Source: UBA822 sp965249775 (GTDB lineage: Bacteria > Gemmatimonadota > Gemmatimonadetes > Longimicrobiales > Gaopeijiaceae). From it: 64,000 nt of DNA. Positions within the stretch are counted from its first letter, which is position 1; each line of letters starts with the position of its first letter. Shown piece by piece: positions 45,506-54,138 of the stretch. The notes below the pieces were generated by a model that had not been told where the DNA came from, did not search any database, and was given only the letters and a program-made list of their open reading frames with translations. The stretch is taken from the NCBI GenBank assembly GCA_965249775.1, contig OZ252253.1:3162001-3226000 (forward strand), given 5' to 3'. The position numbers and the translations under genes are program-made.

Positions 45506-46611
45506 GTGAGTCTACAGAGAACGCGGGGCCCTCCGCTGGCAAGGCGCGAAGCGAACGTGGTTTCACTGGGACCCTGATTCGAGTCGGCGCCTATTACGTC
45601 GTTTTCTTGGGTGCCTTGGCGGCTCTCTTCTGGGCAGTCCCCTGGTTGTCCGAGGCGATCATCGACACCGGGAGCGACTCGGCTGTCTCAGATGAGATCA
45701 CGAGGACGTTCGCGGGTGTCCCGGAGGTAGAGCCGGGCGGCTTGCCAGGCTGGAGGGGCCTGGCCGTCCAGGGGCTCCATTTACTCGGGGCCCTCGCCAT
45801 CATGATTCCGGTGGCTTGGACGTACATCATCATCAAACGAGCCGGCGGATACGACCAGTCGGTCGTACACACGCTGATCATTTTGCCGGTCGCGGTGACC
45901 GGGATCGTCATGATCGTCAAGAGCAGCGTGGCTCTCGCCTTCAGCCTTGCGGGAATCGTCGCGGCCGTGCGGTTCCGGACGACCCTGGAAGACGTAAAGG
46001 ACGCGGTGTACGTCTTTCTCGCGATCGGCGTCGGCCTTGCAGCCGGCAGCGAAAAACTCCCGATCGCGCTCATGGCGTCCATGGTATTCATCGGTGTCAA
46101 TCTGGTCCTGTGGAAGATGAAATTCGGCAACATCTATGTGGATCAGTTGCACCGTACGTCCGCCCTCGGGCTCGGAGACGTCTTGGCCGGGCCAGGATCA
46201 GCGAGGACGGCGCTTTCGATCGGAGACCAGGCGCTGCTCTCTGCGATGCCACAGTCGGATCTGGGAGAGATGGTTGGTCGGGTAGCCCGCCTCGAGCGGT
46301 ACCTGGACGAGGAGACGGACGTCAAGACGGAAAAAAAGCTTTACTCGGTCCTTCTTGTCCATACCCGGCTTGCCGGTGACGCGCAGAAGGTGGTCGAGGG
46401 TCCTCTCAACGAACTAGCCCTGCGCTGGCGCTTGGCCGAGATCCTCGACGGTCAGGACGGGGCATCCATCCTCCAGTACCTGGTCCGGCTCCGGCCCGGT
46501 GTGCAGCCCGGCCTCATGCTGGACACGATTCGTAAGGAGGGTGGCGACCACGTCCAGGCCGCCGAGTTGCGGTCACTCAAGAGTCGAACCAAACGGAGTA
46601 AACCGGCATGA
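45502..46611 (+). CDS. DUF4956 membrane protein
   Basis: A 369-residue protein beginning at GTG 45502 (GTGA overlap). Membrane helices include VVFLGALAALFWAVPWL, LHLLGALAIMIPVAWTYIII, TLIILPVAVTGIVMIVKSS, LAFSLAGIVAAVRFR and LPIALMASMVFIGVNLVLW. The segment SVALAFSLAGIVAAVRFRTT with following LEDVKDAVYVFLAIGVGLAA is the DUF4956 hallmark. A soluble C-terminal domain of about 150 residues follows. DUF4956 genes are commonly found beside CotH-like kinases or VTC-type polyphosphate polymerases; here a CotH-like gene overlaps its stop (ATGA). Confidence 0.9.
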   Translation: MSESTENAGPSAGKARSERGFTGTLIRVGAYYVVFLGALAALFWAVPWLSEAIIDTGSDSAVSDEITRTFAGVPEVEPGGLPGWRGLAVQGLHLLGALAIMIPVAWTYIIIKRAGGYDQSVVHTLIILPVAVTGIVMIVKSSVALAFSLAGIVAAVRFRTTLEDVKDAVYVFLAIGVGLAAGSEKLPIALMASMVFIGVNLVLWKMKFGNIYVDQLHRTSALGLGDVLAGPGSARTALSIGDQALLSAMPQSDLGEMVGRVARLERYLDEETDVKTEKKLYSVLLVHTRLAGDAQKVVEGPLNELALRWRLAEILDGQDGASILQYLVRLRPGVQPGLMLDTIRKEGGDHVQAAELRSLKSRTKRSKPA

Positions 46612-47669
46612 AAAACGCCTATCCCGTATGGCTTTGTTGCGTGGTGGCGCTCGTTTCAATCGCTCCTGCAGGGGCGGCTGGGCAGGATTCAGCCCTCGGT
46701 GAGCCACAAGTTCCGGCTCTCTTCTCCTCACGTGACCTCATCGAACTTACGATCGAAACCGACTATGGACTCCTTCGACGTGACCGGAGCCAGGACAGCG
46801 AATACCGACCGGCGATCTTGAGGATGACCGACGAGGAGGGCCTCGAGCGCACGATCGACATCCGAGTAAGGACGCGCGGGAACTTCCGGCTCCAGAACTG
46901 CCAGTTCCCTCCCATGCGCGTCAACTTTCCCAGGACCCGCATGGGCGGAACGGTCTTCGATGGGCAGAACGGGATCAAGCTGGTCAGCCACTGCCGGGAC
47001 CGGGATGACGACGAGCAGAACTTGCTCGAGGAGTACCTGGTCTATCGAACCTACAACCTCCTCACCGATGAGAGTTTCCGGGTGAGGTTGGCGCGCATCA
47101 CATATGCCGACGGGGAGGATGACGATGATCCGGTGGTTCGGTATGCCTTCTTCCTCGAGGAAGCCGAGGCGATGGCGGAGCGGTTGGAGGCGTTATTCCT
47201 GGAGGTCCGACAGGCTTCGCCAGCAAGCTTCGGCGCCGAGGAAGCCGTGCGCTTTTCAGTCTTCCAGTACATGGTCGGAAATACCGACTGGTCGATGACG
47301 GATTTCCACAATGCGGAGGCGTTGCTGAGCTCGCAGGGTGTCAACGTTCCGGTCCCCTACGATTTCGACTGGACGGGTTTCGTGTCGGCACGGTACGCTC
47401 GGCCCGATGAACGCCTACGCATCAGGAACGTCCGGCAGCGGATCTACCGGGGCTTCTGCCGTCCGGATTTCGACTCTTCCACAGTCTACGCACAGTTCCA
47501 GGCGATTCGTACGGATTTCGAAGCGCTCTACACCAACCAAGAGGGGTTGGAGGAGGGCAATCGCAGCGATGCCGTGGAATACGTCGCCGACTTCTACGAA
47601 GACATCGAGACCCCGGAAAGAGCCAGGGATCGCCTCGAGAGAGATTGCCGCAGTATGCCCCGAGAATGA
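46608..47669 (+). CDS. Exported CotH-kinase-like protein
   Basis: A 353-residue protein with signal peptide (CVVALVSIAPAGAAGQ). It is divergent but keeps the CotH layout: an early RVRTRGNFRLQNCQFPPMRV block, a GIKLVSHCRD core with EEYLVYRTYNLL, and a catalytic-type region VGNTDWSMTDFHN (residues 223-235) followed by PYDFDWTGF (250-258) carrying the candidate metal-binding Asp. CotH proteins are atypical kinases that phosphorylate secreted proteins. Coupling to the DUF4956 gene by ATGA strengthens the call. A cysteine pair (NCQF, HCRD) fits export. Substrate unknown; the pilin-like proteins upstream are candidates only by position. Confidence 0.72.
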   Translation: MKNAYPVWLCCVVALVSIAPAGAAGQDSALGEPQVPALFSSRDLIELTIETDYGLLRRDRSQDSEYRPAILRMTDEEGLERTIDIRVRTRGNFRLQNCQFPPMRVNFPRTRMGGTVFDGQNGIKLVSHCRDRDDDEQNLLEEYLVYRTYNLLTDESFRVRLARITYADGEDDDDPVVRYAFFLEEAEAMAERLEALFLEVRQASPASFGAEEAVRFSVFQYMVGNTDWSMTDFHNAEALLSSQGVNVPVPYDFDWTGFVSARYARPDERLRIRNVRQRIYRGFCRPDFDSSTVYAQFQAIRTDFEALYTNQEGLEEGNRSDAVEYVADFYEDIETPERARDRLERDCRSMPRE

Positions 47670-47687
47670 TAGCCGCGGACGGCTCGG

Positions 47688-48092
47688 CTATTTCTTCTTA
47701 CGGCCGGCGTTGGGGTGCTTAAGGTGTTTCCACGTGTCTCCACGCCGAGCCGCTAGAATCGTGCTCGGCGAGACTTTTAGAACCTTGGCCCAGTATCCGG
47801 CCGCGTTGCTCCAGTAGCCCTTCTCATCGTCCCAGTCGTCCAAGACCCTCCGGACCTGCTTTTCGTCCAGGAGCGCGTGGGGCGATTTTTCCCCCTGGAG
47901 CCAGGGATTGTCGGACCAACGTCTGCGTCGTTGTATGGGACCCGGGGCGTTGGCACCGGAGTGTCCGAGACAATAATGCCGGATCTGACTGGCCGTGTAG
48001 TCAGGAAAATCCTTGGCGATGTCGGTGTAAAACCGACCCTCTTGAGCGAGGTCTCGCCACTTTACGATCAACGGAAGGGGGGGCTTAACCAT
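47688..48092 (-). CDS. Small HTH DNA-binding protein, phage/HNH-associated style
   Basis: A 134-residue basic protein with two helix-turn-helix-like blocks: YTDIAKDFPDYTASQIRHY near the N-terminus and AKVLKVSPSTILAARRGDTW near the C-terminus, the latter ending TWKHLKHPN, a phrase typical of HTH modules attached to HNH-type homing endonucleases. No nuclease domain is present, so it may be a free regulator or a remnant. ATG 48092 has AGGTGAG seven bases upstream. Base composition is lower in GC than the flanks and an AT-rich gap lies upstream, suggesting acquisition. It converges on the CotH-like gene. Confidence 0.65.
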   Translation of the reverse strand: MVKPPLPLIVKWRDLAQEGRFYTDIAKDFPDYTASQIRHYCLGHSGANAPGPIQRRRRWSDNPWLQGEKSPHALLDEKQVRRVLDDWDDEKGYWSNAAGYWAKVLKVSPSTILAARRGDTWKHLKHPNAGRKKK

Positions 48093-48227
48093 GACTCACC
48101 TTTTCACTGTTGAACGGTATATCCTACGTGTAAGGCGTATAAAGTACGCAAGGTACCATCCCCTTGGAAGGGGGGTTGTTGCTCATTCAAGCGCGAATCC
48201 CACGTTAAAATACTCAGGCCGCGCCGT
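48093..48227. other. AT-richer gap with small palindromes
   Basis: No gene is visible. It holds GCGTA-TAAAG-TACGC (about 48136-48150), a possible operator for the HTH gene, and CCCCTTGGAAGGGG at 48160-48173. The composition differs from the surrounding DNA. Confidence 0.5.
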
Positions 48228-48259
48228 GCCGGGTATAGGACTTTAGGCCAATACCCGGC
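48228..48259 (-). terminator. Hairpin downstream of the MFS gene
   Basis: GCCGGGTAT (48228-48236) pairs perfectly with ATACCCGGC (48251-48259) around a 14-base loop. It begins one base beyond the MFS transporter stop. No T-tract follows directly. Confidence 0.55.
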
Positions 48260-48260
48260 G

Positions 48261-49577
48261 TCACACGAATTTCGAGGAAAACCGCGCCCGGGGCCCAGGG
48301 ATCGAGACGCTCAACACGGCGACCACCATGGTGATGGCCGAGGCCAGAAAGAATACGCCGGTCCCCAGGACTCCATACAGCAGCCCGCCGACCAGGAGGC
48401 CGACGATGCTCGCAACGGCACCGCTACTGCTGGCGAAGCCCTGCACGGCGCCTTGGTCCTCCCGGTCCGTCGCCTTCGAGAGGAGGGCCATCAGCGAGGG
48501 CCACATGACCCCGTTTCCAAGGGCGAGCAAGGTGGTGCCGACGTAGGCCTGCAGCTTCCCGTCCACGGTGAAGAACAGGAAACTGGCTGCAAGCACGAGA
48601 CTTCCCGCGATGACGAGCGTGCGCTCGGACCAGACCTTCGAGGCGCGCTTCAGGATTGGACCCTGGACCACGACCATGGAGATTCCCATGAACGTGAAGA
48701 AGGCCCCGATCTCGGCGAGTGACCACTCGAGACGGGTCGCGGCGTGAACGGGAAATGCGATGTAGAAGAAGTTGAAGGCGAGGAATACGAGGAAGTAGAG
48801 CGAAAGCAATAGCCGAATGGGGGGCAGCCCCAGGATCTCCCGCATCGTGAGAGCCGGCCCCCCTTCGAGGCGATAGCACTCCTTGAGCTCTTGGCCGAGG
48901 ACCTTGCGAACCGTGGCGCGCTCCTGATTCGCCCTGAGTGCGCCACAGCTCGTCTCGGGAAGCCAGAACGCGACGATGAGGCTCGCTACGACCGAGATGA
49001 CCAACGCCGCAACCACGGGTGGGATTTCCCCCGACGCTGTCGCCCCCAGTGCTCCCGCGATCGCGGGCCCCAGAATGAAGCCGAGATTCCCGGATATCGC
49101 CATTTTTCCGAAGTTCGCACTCCGCTCACGCTCCTCGGTGATGTCGGCCAGATAGGCGTTGGCCACCGACACGTTGCCCCCGGTGACTCCGTCCAAGGCT
49201 CGGGCGAAGAAGAGCACCAATAGGGGTATGGTGACCGTGAAGGCTCCGGTCACCCCGAAATCGACCTCCACCAGGGGGACGACGGGCAAGGACAGCGCGA
49301 TCAGAAAGACACCCCAAGACACCATGGTCCCGAGCTGGCTGAGAAGAAGGATACGCCGTCGCCCGTAGTGATCCGACATTCTTCCGAGGATCGGGGCGCC
49401 GATTAGCTGGAAGAAGGAATAGGTGGCACCCACGACCCCGTAGATCAGAGCGTTACCGCCGAGCCTCGTGACCAGAAACACCAAGAAGGGAAGGACGATG
49501 GAGAAACCCAACGTTCCGACGAAGTTCACCGAGAGGATCGGATAGATCGAGACGGGCCGTGGCGGCGTATTGATCAT
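48261..49577 (-). CDS. MFS transporter, TetA-like drug/metabolite exporter
   Basis: Twelve-helix major facilitator of about 438 residues. The family motif A between helices 2 and 3 is APILGRMSDHYGRRRILLLS, matching TetA-type antiporters (GxxSDRxGRR). Helix 5 contains ANFGKMAISGNLGFILGPAI, the antiporter motif C (GFILGPAIAG). A charged central loop (ERATVRKVLGQELKECYRLE) joins the halves. ATG 49577 is preferred; an in-frame GTG at 49610 adds eleven residues. Substrate unknown. It is a single gene followed by a hairpin, and is separated from the amidase by one of the CTTCAACAG-type elements. Confidence 0.9.
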   Translation of the reverse strand: MINTPPRPVSIYPILSVNFVGTLGFSIVLPFLVFLVTRLGGNALIYGVVGATYSFFQLIGAPILGRMSDHYGRRRILLLSQLGTMVSWGVFLIALSLPVVPLVEVDFGVTGAFTVTIPLLVLFFARALDGVTGGNVSVANAYLADITEERERSANFGKMAISGNLGFILGPAIAGALGATASGEIPPVVAALVISVVASLIVAFWLPETSCGALRANQERATVRKVLGQELKECYRLEGGPALTMREILGLPPIRLLLSLYFLVFLAFNFFYIAFPVHAATRLEWSLAEIGAFFTFMGISMVVVQGPILKRASKVWSERTLVIAGSLVLAASFLFFTVDGKLQAYVGTTLLALGNGVMWPSLMALLSKATDREDQGAVQGFASSSGAVASIVGLLVGGLLYGVLGTGVFFLASAITMVVAVLSVSIPGPRARFSSKFV

Positions 49578-49622
49578 CTGCTTCCAGTGTCCCGAGCCCG
49601 AGCCGTGCACGCCCTGCTGTAC

Positions 49623-49643
49623 TGCTTCAACAGCTTTCTAGCC
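49623..49643. repeat. CTTCAACAGC...CTAG element (copy A)
   Basis: TGCTTCAACAGCTTTCTAGC is nearly the reverse complement of the element at 54531-54550 (TCTTCAACAGCCTTCTAGCT when inverted). It lies between the MFS and amidase genes, 42 bp beyond the amidase stop. Confidence 0.6.
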
Positions 49644-49684
49644 GAGAGGAATCGCTCCCAGCCCAGATCGGTCGAGGCGATGCA

Positions 49685-51643
49685 TCACGGGACGGGAAGT
49701 GGGGCTCGGGGCCCGCCAGCGGGACTCTGGGTAGTGTAGAGCCGAACGTAGAAGTCACGCCCCATCAGTGCTTCGCGTTCCCCGGCGTTCAGGGTAATCG
49801 TACCGGAGGCTGCTTGGCCGCCGGGGCCCGACAGCCGGTAGATGATGCCGCCCTCCCGTTCTGGTTCCGCTCGGTGGAGGCCCACCCCGAGGATCTCTGG
49901 GGCCGATATTCCTGAGAACGCCACCTCATACGACAAGGCACTAGTCGTGACATCCCACGAGAAGAGAACGCGGGCGGTGGCACGCCCCCCCTGGGCGGCG
50001 ACCTCGAAGGCGACGGGCTCGGGAGCCCGGCCGTTCTCCAACGGCGGGGTACGCACCGGTGCGCGCCGGGGCTGGAAGGCTTGCTCGAAAGCGAAACCCA
50101 GGGCCAGCAATCGCGCGTCCTGCAGCGGTCTCCCGAGCAACTCGAGTCCGGTGGGAAGCCCTAGCCCGGTAAACCCGGCAGGGACGCTCAACGCTGGAAG
50201 CCCCGTCGCCGCGCTCAGCTGGCAGTTGACGCCCCCCTGGGGATCCCCGAGTCGGGCCGCCGTGCGTCGTACCGTGGGGTAGACCAGCGCGTCGAGTGAC
50301 AGCTCATCCATGGTCGCCAGCACCGCAGCGCGTGCCGCCGCACGTTTCTCCATAGCCCTGGCGTATCCGGCGCTGTCCCTCTCCTCCGTGGCGGCGCGGG
50401 CCCGGAAGGAGCCCCCCAACTGAACGTGATAGAGACCCCGATCGAGGATGTCTTGCAGACTGGCAACCGGTGCGCCGGGGGTGGCAGCCAAGTAATCGAT
50501 CAGGTCCCATTTGAACTCGTACCCGAGCACGCTGGTCCGCGAGAGGAGCGAATCCCAACCGGGGATCTCGACGTCGATGATCTCCGCTCCGGCCTCACGC
50601 ATGCTATCGAGAACGGCTCGAAGCAGGCGAGCGTGCTCCCGGTCCTCCGCAGCATCGCCGAACAGAATGGTCAACACCCCGAGCCGGGCCCCTTGAAGGG
50701 CCTCGGCATCGAGCTGGTCCACGAACCCGGGGAGTTGGCGATCGGCCAGAATCCGGGTGGCCGGGTCGGCCGCGTCGAACCCTATGGTCGCGTCCAGACC
50801 GATGGCGAGGTCTGTCACGGTGCGGGCCAAGGGGCCACCTACATCCTGAGTGTGAGACAGGGGGATGATCCCGTCGATGCTCGAGAGGCCCTTGGTCGGA
50901 CGGAGACCGAACAGGTTGTTGTGTGACGCAGGGACACGAATCGATCCGCAGGTGTCGCTGCCCCAGCCGATGGACGCGAAGCTGGCCGCGATTGCCGCAC
51001 CGGTACCCCCGCTGGAGCCGCCCGGGTTCCGGGAGGGGTCGTAGGGGTTACGCGTCTGACCGCCAACAGAACTGATGGACGTGTAACCGAGCGCCAGCTC
51101 GTGCATGTTGGATTTTCCCAGAATGACGGCTCCGGCCTCCCGTAGCTTACGGACCTGGAAGGCGTCGTCCGGGGGGATCATCCCGGCAAGGGCGATCGAT
51201 CCCGCCGAAGTCGGCAGGTCTGCCGTATCGTAATTGTCCTTCAGGATGACCGGGATCCCGTGGAGCGGTCCTCTGGTGCCTCGGAGCGCTCGCTCCTCGT
51301 CGAGCGCCGCCGCTCGCGCACGTGCATTCGGGTTGACCAGGATCATGCTGTTCAGCGCAGGCCCTGCTTGGTCGTATGCGGCAATCCGGGCGAGGTATGC
51401 GTCTATGAGTTGCACTGCGGTGATCCGCCCGTCGGTCATGGCTCGCTGGAGATCGGGTATCGTGGCCTCGAAGACTTCGACGCTCTGGTCCTGAGCGGGC
51501 GGAAGTGCTGGGAGGGTGCCGTAGGCTTGGGCAGGGTCCCCCAGCATGAAGGCCAGTCCAACGGCCAGCGTCGCGGCAAACGTTGGCCCCACCCCGTGAA
51601 GTGACAAGACCGATTTCGGATCTGAGAGCTTCGACTCCATCAT
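49685..51643 (-). CDS. Exported amidase (AS family) with C-terminal CHRD domain
   Basis: A 652-residue protein with a signal peptide (LAVGLAFMLGDPAQAYG). The amidase-signature domain spans residues 55-520: catalytic Lys in VILKDNYDT, cis-Ser in SRNPGGSSGGTGAAIAASF and nucleophile Ser in WGSDTCGSIRVPAS. After a linker the last 110 residues form a CHRD-like domain: SALSYEVAFSGISAPEILGV, GIIYRLSGPGGQAASGTITL and FYVRLYTTQSPAGGPRAPL, the Tyr-Val-x-x-His-Thr position changed to Leu-Tyr-Thr. GAGGAGGGA precedes the twin ATG at 51643/51640. Periplasmic amide hydrolysis is likely; the substrate and the CHRD function are unknown. Confidence 0.9.
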   Translation of the reverse strand: MMESKLSDPKSVLSLHGVGPTFAATLAVGLAFMLGDPAQAYGTLPALPPAQDQSVEVFEATIPDLQRAMTDGRITAVQLIDAYLARIAAYDQAGPALNSMILVNPNARARAAALDEERALRGTRGPLHGIPVILKDNYDTADLPTSAGSIALAGMIPPDDAFQVRKLREAGAVILGKSNMHELALGYTSISSVGGQTRNPYDPSRNPGGSSGGTGAAIAASFASIGWGSDTCGSIRVPASHNNLFGLRPTKGLSSIDGIIPLSHTQDVGGPLARTVTDLAIGLDATIGFDAADPATRILADRQLPGFVDQLDAEALQGARLGVLTILFGDAAEDREHARLLRAVLDSMREAGAEIIDVEIPGWDSLLSRTSVLGYEFKWDLIDYLAATPGAPVASLQDILDRGLYHVQLGGSFRARAATEERDSAGYARAMEKRAAARAAVLATMDELSLDALVYPTVRRTAARLGDPQGGVNCQLSAATGLPALSVPAGFTGLGLPTGLELLGRPLQDARLLALGFAFEQAFQPRRAPVRTPPLENGRAPEPVAFEVAAQGGRATARVLFSWDVTTSALSYEVAFSGISAPEILGVGLHRAEPEREGGIIYRLSGPGGQAASGTITLNAGEREALMGRDFYVRLYTTQSPAGGPRAPLPVP

Positions 51644-51657
51644 TCCCTCCTCACGGC

Positions 51658-51689
51658 GCTAGAAGGTACTTCTTCAACGGCCTTCTTCG
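51658..51689. repeat. CTTCAACGGCC palindromic element (copy B)
   Basis: GCTAGAAGG (51658-51666) is answered by CCTTCTTCG (51681-51689), with TTCTTCAACGG between. It carries both halves of the motif found singly at 49623 and 54531, and sits just upstream of the amidase start. The following 200 bases to the PQQ dehydrogenase ATG hold no gene that I can support. Confidence 0.6.
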
Positions 51690-51890
51690 ATGGCGTCCAG
51701 GCAGGTTAGATGGTTTCAGGGCGACACGCGAGGGTTTGGCTACTGGCCGATAGTCGTAAAGAAGGTACGACGGTTGCGGCGCGTGCCCCCGGGACACAGA
51801 CTGAGGCGAGTAGCGGTGCGGGGCGTTGCGCCGCCGAGCGAGCGCAACCCCGCCCAAGATCGGTTCCGTCCACCCAGTGAATGCACTCTT

Positions 51891-54047
51891 ATGAAGAAAT
51901 CTGCGAGAACTCTTGCTTCGGCTCTCATCGCCGCCGCACCAATCATCCTTTCGCCGGGCCCGTCTCTGAGTGCCCAGAACGCAGGTGCGCTATCGCTGAC
52001 CGAGGAGGTGCACACGGCCGGCCAGGCAGCCTATGAGAGGGCGTGCGCTTCCTGTCACCTCGCCACTTTCACGGGATCGTTCGAGGCGCCCGAGTTGGCG
52101 GGTCCCAACTTCCGCGCCGTCTGGGAGGAGCGCACTGTCGGCGAATTCCGCGCGACGCTTCGCACGATGCCTCCCACCGCTCCGAACTCGTTGAGGGCCG
52201 CCGAATACGATGCCATCACGGTCTACCTGCTTGCGGCCAATGGTCTGGAGAGGGACGGACGCACGGTCCAAGGGGATCGCGAGACGACCGTCGGGTCGAT
52301 GCTCACCGGGGCCGTGGCTGAGGTTACGGCTGCTAGCGACGCAGGTGCTCGGGTCGACGCGGACGATGACGACGGGTCTGTTCCCTCAGGTGTGACTCGA
52401 ACCTTTCATGAGATAACCGACTTCGAGCCCGTGACGGAACAGGAGCTCCTCAATCCCGACGACGAGGATTGGATCATCTACCGGCGCACCTACGATTCGC
52501 AGGGGTATAGCCCGCTCGACCAGATCGACCGGAGCAACGTGTCCGACTTGAGGCTCGCCTGGGTGTGGTCGATGCGCGACGGGGTCAACCAGCCGACGCC
52601 ACTGGTCCGTGACGGCGTCATGTACCTGACCAATCCTGGCAACGTGATCCAGGCCCTCGATGCGGCCACCGGTGACTTGCTCTGGGAGTACAGGCGCGAA
52701 TGGGCGGAGGATTTCCGTGCCGGTGGTTTCGACCAGCTACGCAACCTGGCGATCTACGGCGGGAACATCTACGTCGCGACCAAGGACGCCTACATGGTCG
52801 CGCTCGATGCACGCACCGGAGAGACCGTCTGGCAGACTCAGATTGCCGACTATCACCAGGGCTTTACCAACGTGGCCGGTCCGATGGTCGTCGAGGGCAA
52901 GGTGCTCAACGGCATCAATGGGTGCACCCGCTTCTTCGAGGAGAGCTGCTTCATCACGGCGCACGACGCTGCCACCGGCGAGGAACTGTGGCGCACGTTC
53001 ACGATCGCCCGTCCGGGAGAGCCCGGGGGCGACTCCTGGGGTGATCTTCCACTGGAGCTCCGCGGGGGCGTCGATGTATGGAACACCGGCAGCTACGATC
53101 CCGAGCTCGGACTGGTCTATTGGGGGACGGCCCAGGCCAAGCCGTGGGTGGCCGCGAGCCGCGGCCTCACCGTTGACGACGCAGCGCTCTACTCCAATTC
53201 GACCCTGGCGATCGATCCAGACGATGGCTCCATCGTCTGGTACAACCAGCACGTCCCCGGGGAATCACTGGACCTGGACGAGGTCTTCGAGCGGGTCCTG
53301 ATCGATAGTAATGGCCAGCGCTCAGTGTTTTCCATCGGAAAACATGGGATCCTCTGGAAGCTCGATCGTGAGACTGGACAGTTCCTGGGGCATAAGGAGT
53401 CGATCTACCAGAACGTTTTCGACTACATCGACCCCCAAACCGGCGCGGTCCGTTACCGCGAAGACATCGCTTCGGCCGGAATCGGCGACTGGGTGTCGGT
53501 GTGCCCGAGCACCGCGGGTGGCCACAACTGGCCGTCGATGTCCTACAGCCCTGAAATCAATGCGCTCATCATTCCGCTCTCACAGAGTTGTTTGGAGATC
53601 CAGGGACGCCAGATGCGGCTCGAGCGCGGCTCAGGCGGCACGGCCGCGCTCAGGCGCTTCAGCGCTATGCCCGGAACCGACGGTCGCTTGGGCAAGATTG
53701 GCGCTTACGACGTAGACACGATGGAAGAGCTGTGGAGTGTCGAGCAGAGGGCGGCTTTCCTCACCGCGACGCTCAGCACGGGTGGCGGCCTGGTATTCGC
53801 GGGCGACCTCGACCGCTACTTCCGCGCCTACGACGTTCGGAACGGCGAGGTGCTGTGGCAGACGAGGCTCGGGACGTCAGTCCAAGGCTTTCCGGTGTCG
53901 TTCGAGGCGGATGGGGAACAGTACATAGCCATCAGCAGTGGTGTCGGCGGCGGAAGTCCCCGTGGCGTGCCGCGTGCGGTCACACCAGAGATCCGGCACC
54001 CTCAGAACGGGAACGCCTTGTACGTCTTCAAGCTGCCGAGTCGGTAA
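51891..54047 (+). CDS. PQQ-type dehydrogenase with N-terminal cytochrome c domain
   Basis: A 718-residue exported protein. A signal peptide (RTLASALIAAAPIILSPGPS) is followed by a single-heme cytochrome c domain with CASCH (about residues 48-52) and a Met in TMPPTAPNS as probable axial ligand. An acidic Asp-rich linker leads to an eight-bladed PQQ propeller: YSPLDQIDRSNVSDLRLAW, VIQALDAATGDLLWEYRRE, AYMVALDARTGETVWQTQI, FITAHDAATGEELWRTF and YFRAYDVRNGEVLWQTR. In classical quinohemoprotein alcohol dehydrogenases the cytochrome is C-terminal, so the order is reversed. Adjacent-Cys PQQ clamp is absent; NGCTRFFEESCF may replace it. ATG 51891 is chosen for the signal peptide. Substrate probably an alcohol or sugar. 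Confidence 0.88.
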   Translation: MKKSARTLASALIAAAPIILSPGPSLSAQNAGALSLTEEVHTAGQAAYERACASCHLATFTGSFEAPELAGPNFRAVWEERTVGEFRATLRTMPPTAPNSLRAAEYDAITVYLLAANGLERDGRTVQGDRETTVGSMLTGAVAEVTAASDAGARVDADDDDGSVPSGVTRTFHEITDFEPVTEQELLNPDDEDWIIYRRTYDSQGYSPLDQIDRSNVSDLRLAWVWSMRDGVNQPTPLVRDGVMYLTNPGNVIQALDAATGDLLWEYRREWAEDFRAGGFDQLRNLAIYGGNIYVATKDAYMVALDARTGETVWQTQIADYHQGFTNVAGPMVVEGKVLNGINGCTRFFEESCFITAHDAATGEELWRTFTIARPGEPGGDSWGDLPLELRGGVDVWNTGSYDPELGLVYWGTAQAKPWVAASRGLTVDDAALYSNSTLAIDPDDGSIVWYNQHVPGESLDLDEVFERVLIDSNGQRSVFSIGKHGILWKLDRETGQFLGHKESIYQNVFDYIDPQTGAVRYREDIASAGIGDWVSVCPSTAGGHNWPSMSYSPEINALIIPLSQSCLEIQGRQMRLERGSGGTAALRRFSAMPGTDGRLGKIGAYDVDTMEELWSVEQRAAFLTATLSTGGGLVFAGDLDRYFRAYDVRNGEVLWQTRLGTSVQGFPVSFEADGEQYIAISSGVGGGSPRGVPRAVTPEIRHPQNGNALYVFKLPSR

Positions 54048-54098
54048 CGAGCTGCAGAGTCGGTAACCACTTGCCCGATCGGTGATGCTCTGAGTCCC

Positions 54099-54114
54099 GC
54101 GAAGGGACCTTCGC
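54099..54114. terminator. Hairpin between convergent genes
   Basis: GCGAAGG and CCTTCGC pair around GA at 54099-54114, in the 91-bp gap between the PQQ dehydrogenase and the DUF2784 gene. It could end transcription from either side. Confidence 0.45.
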
Positions 54115-54138
54115 CGCGCGACTCTTCCTTTACAGCGG

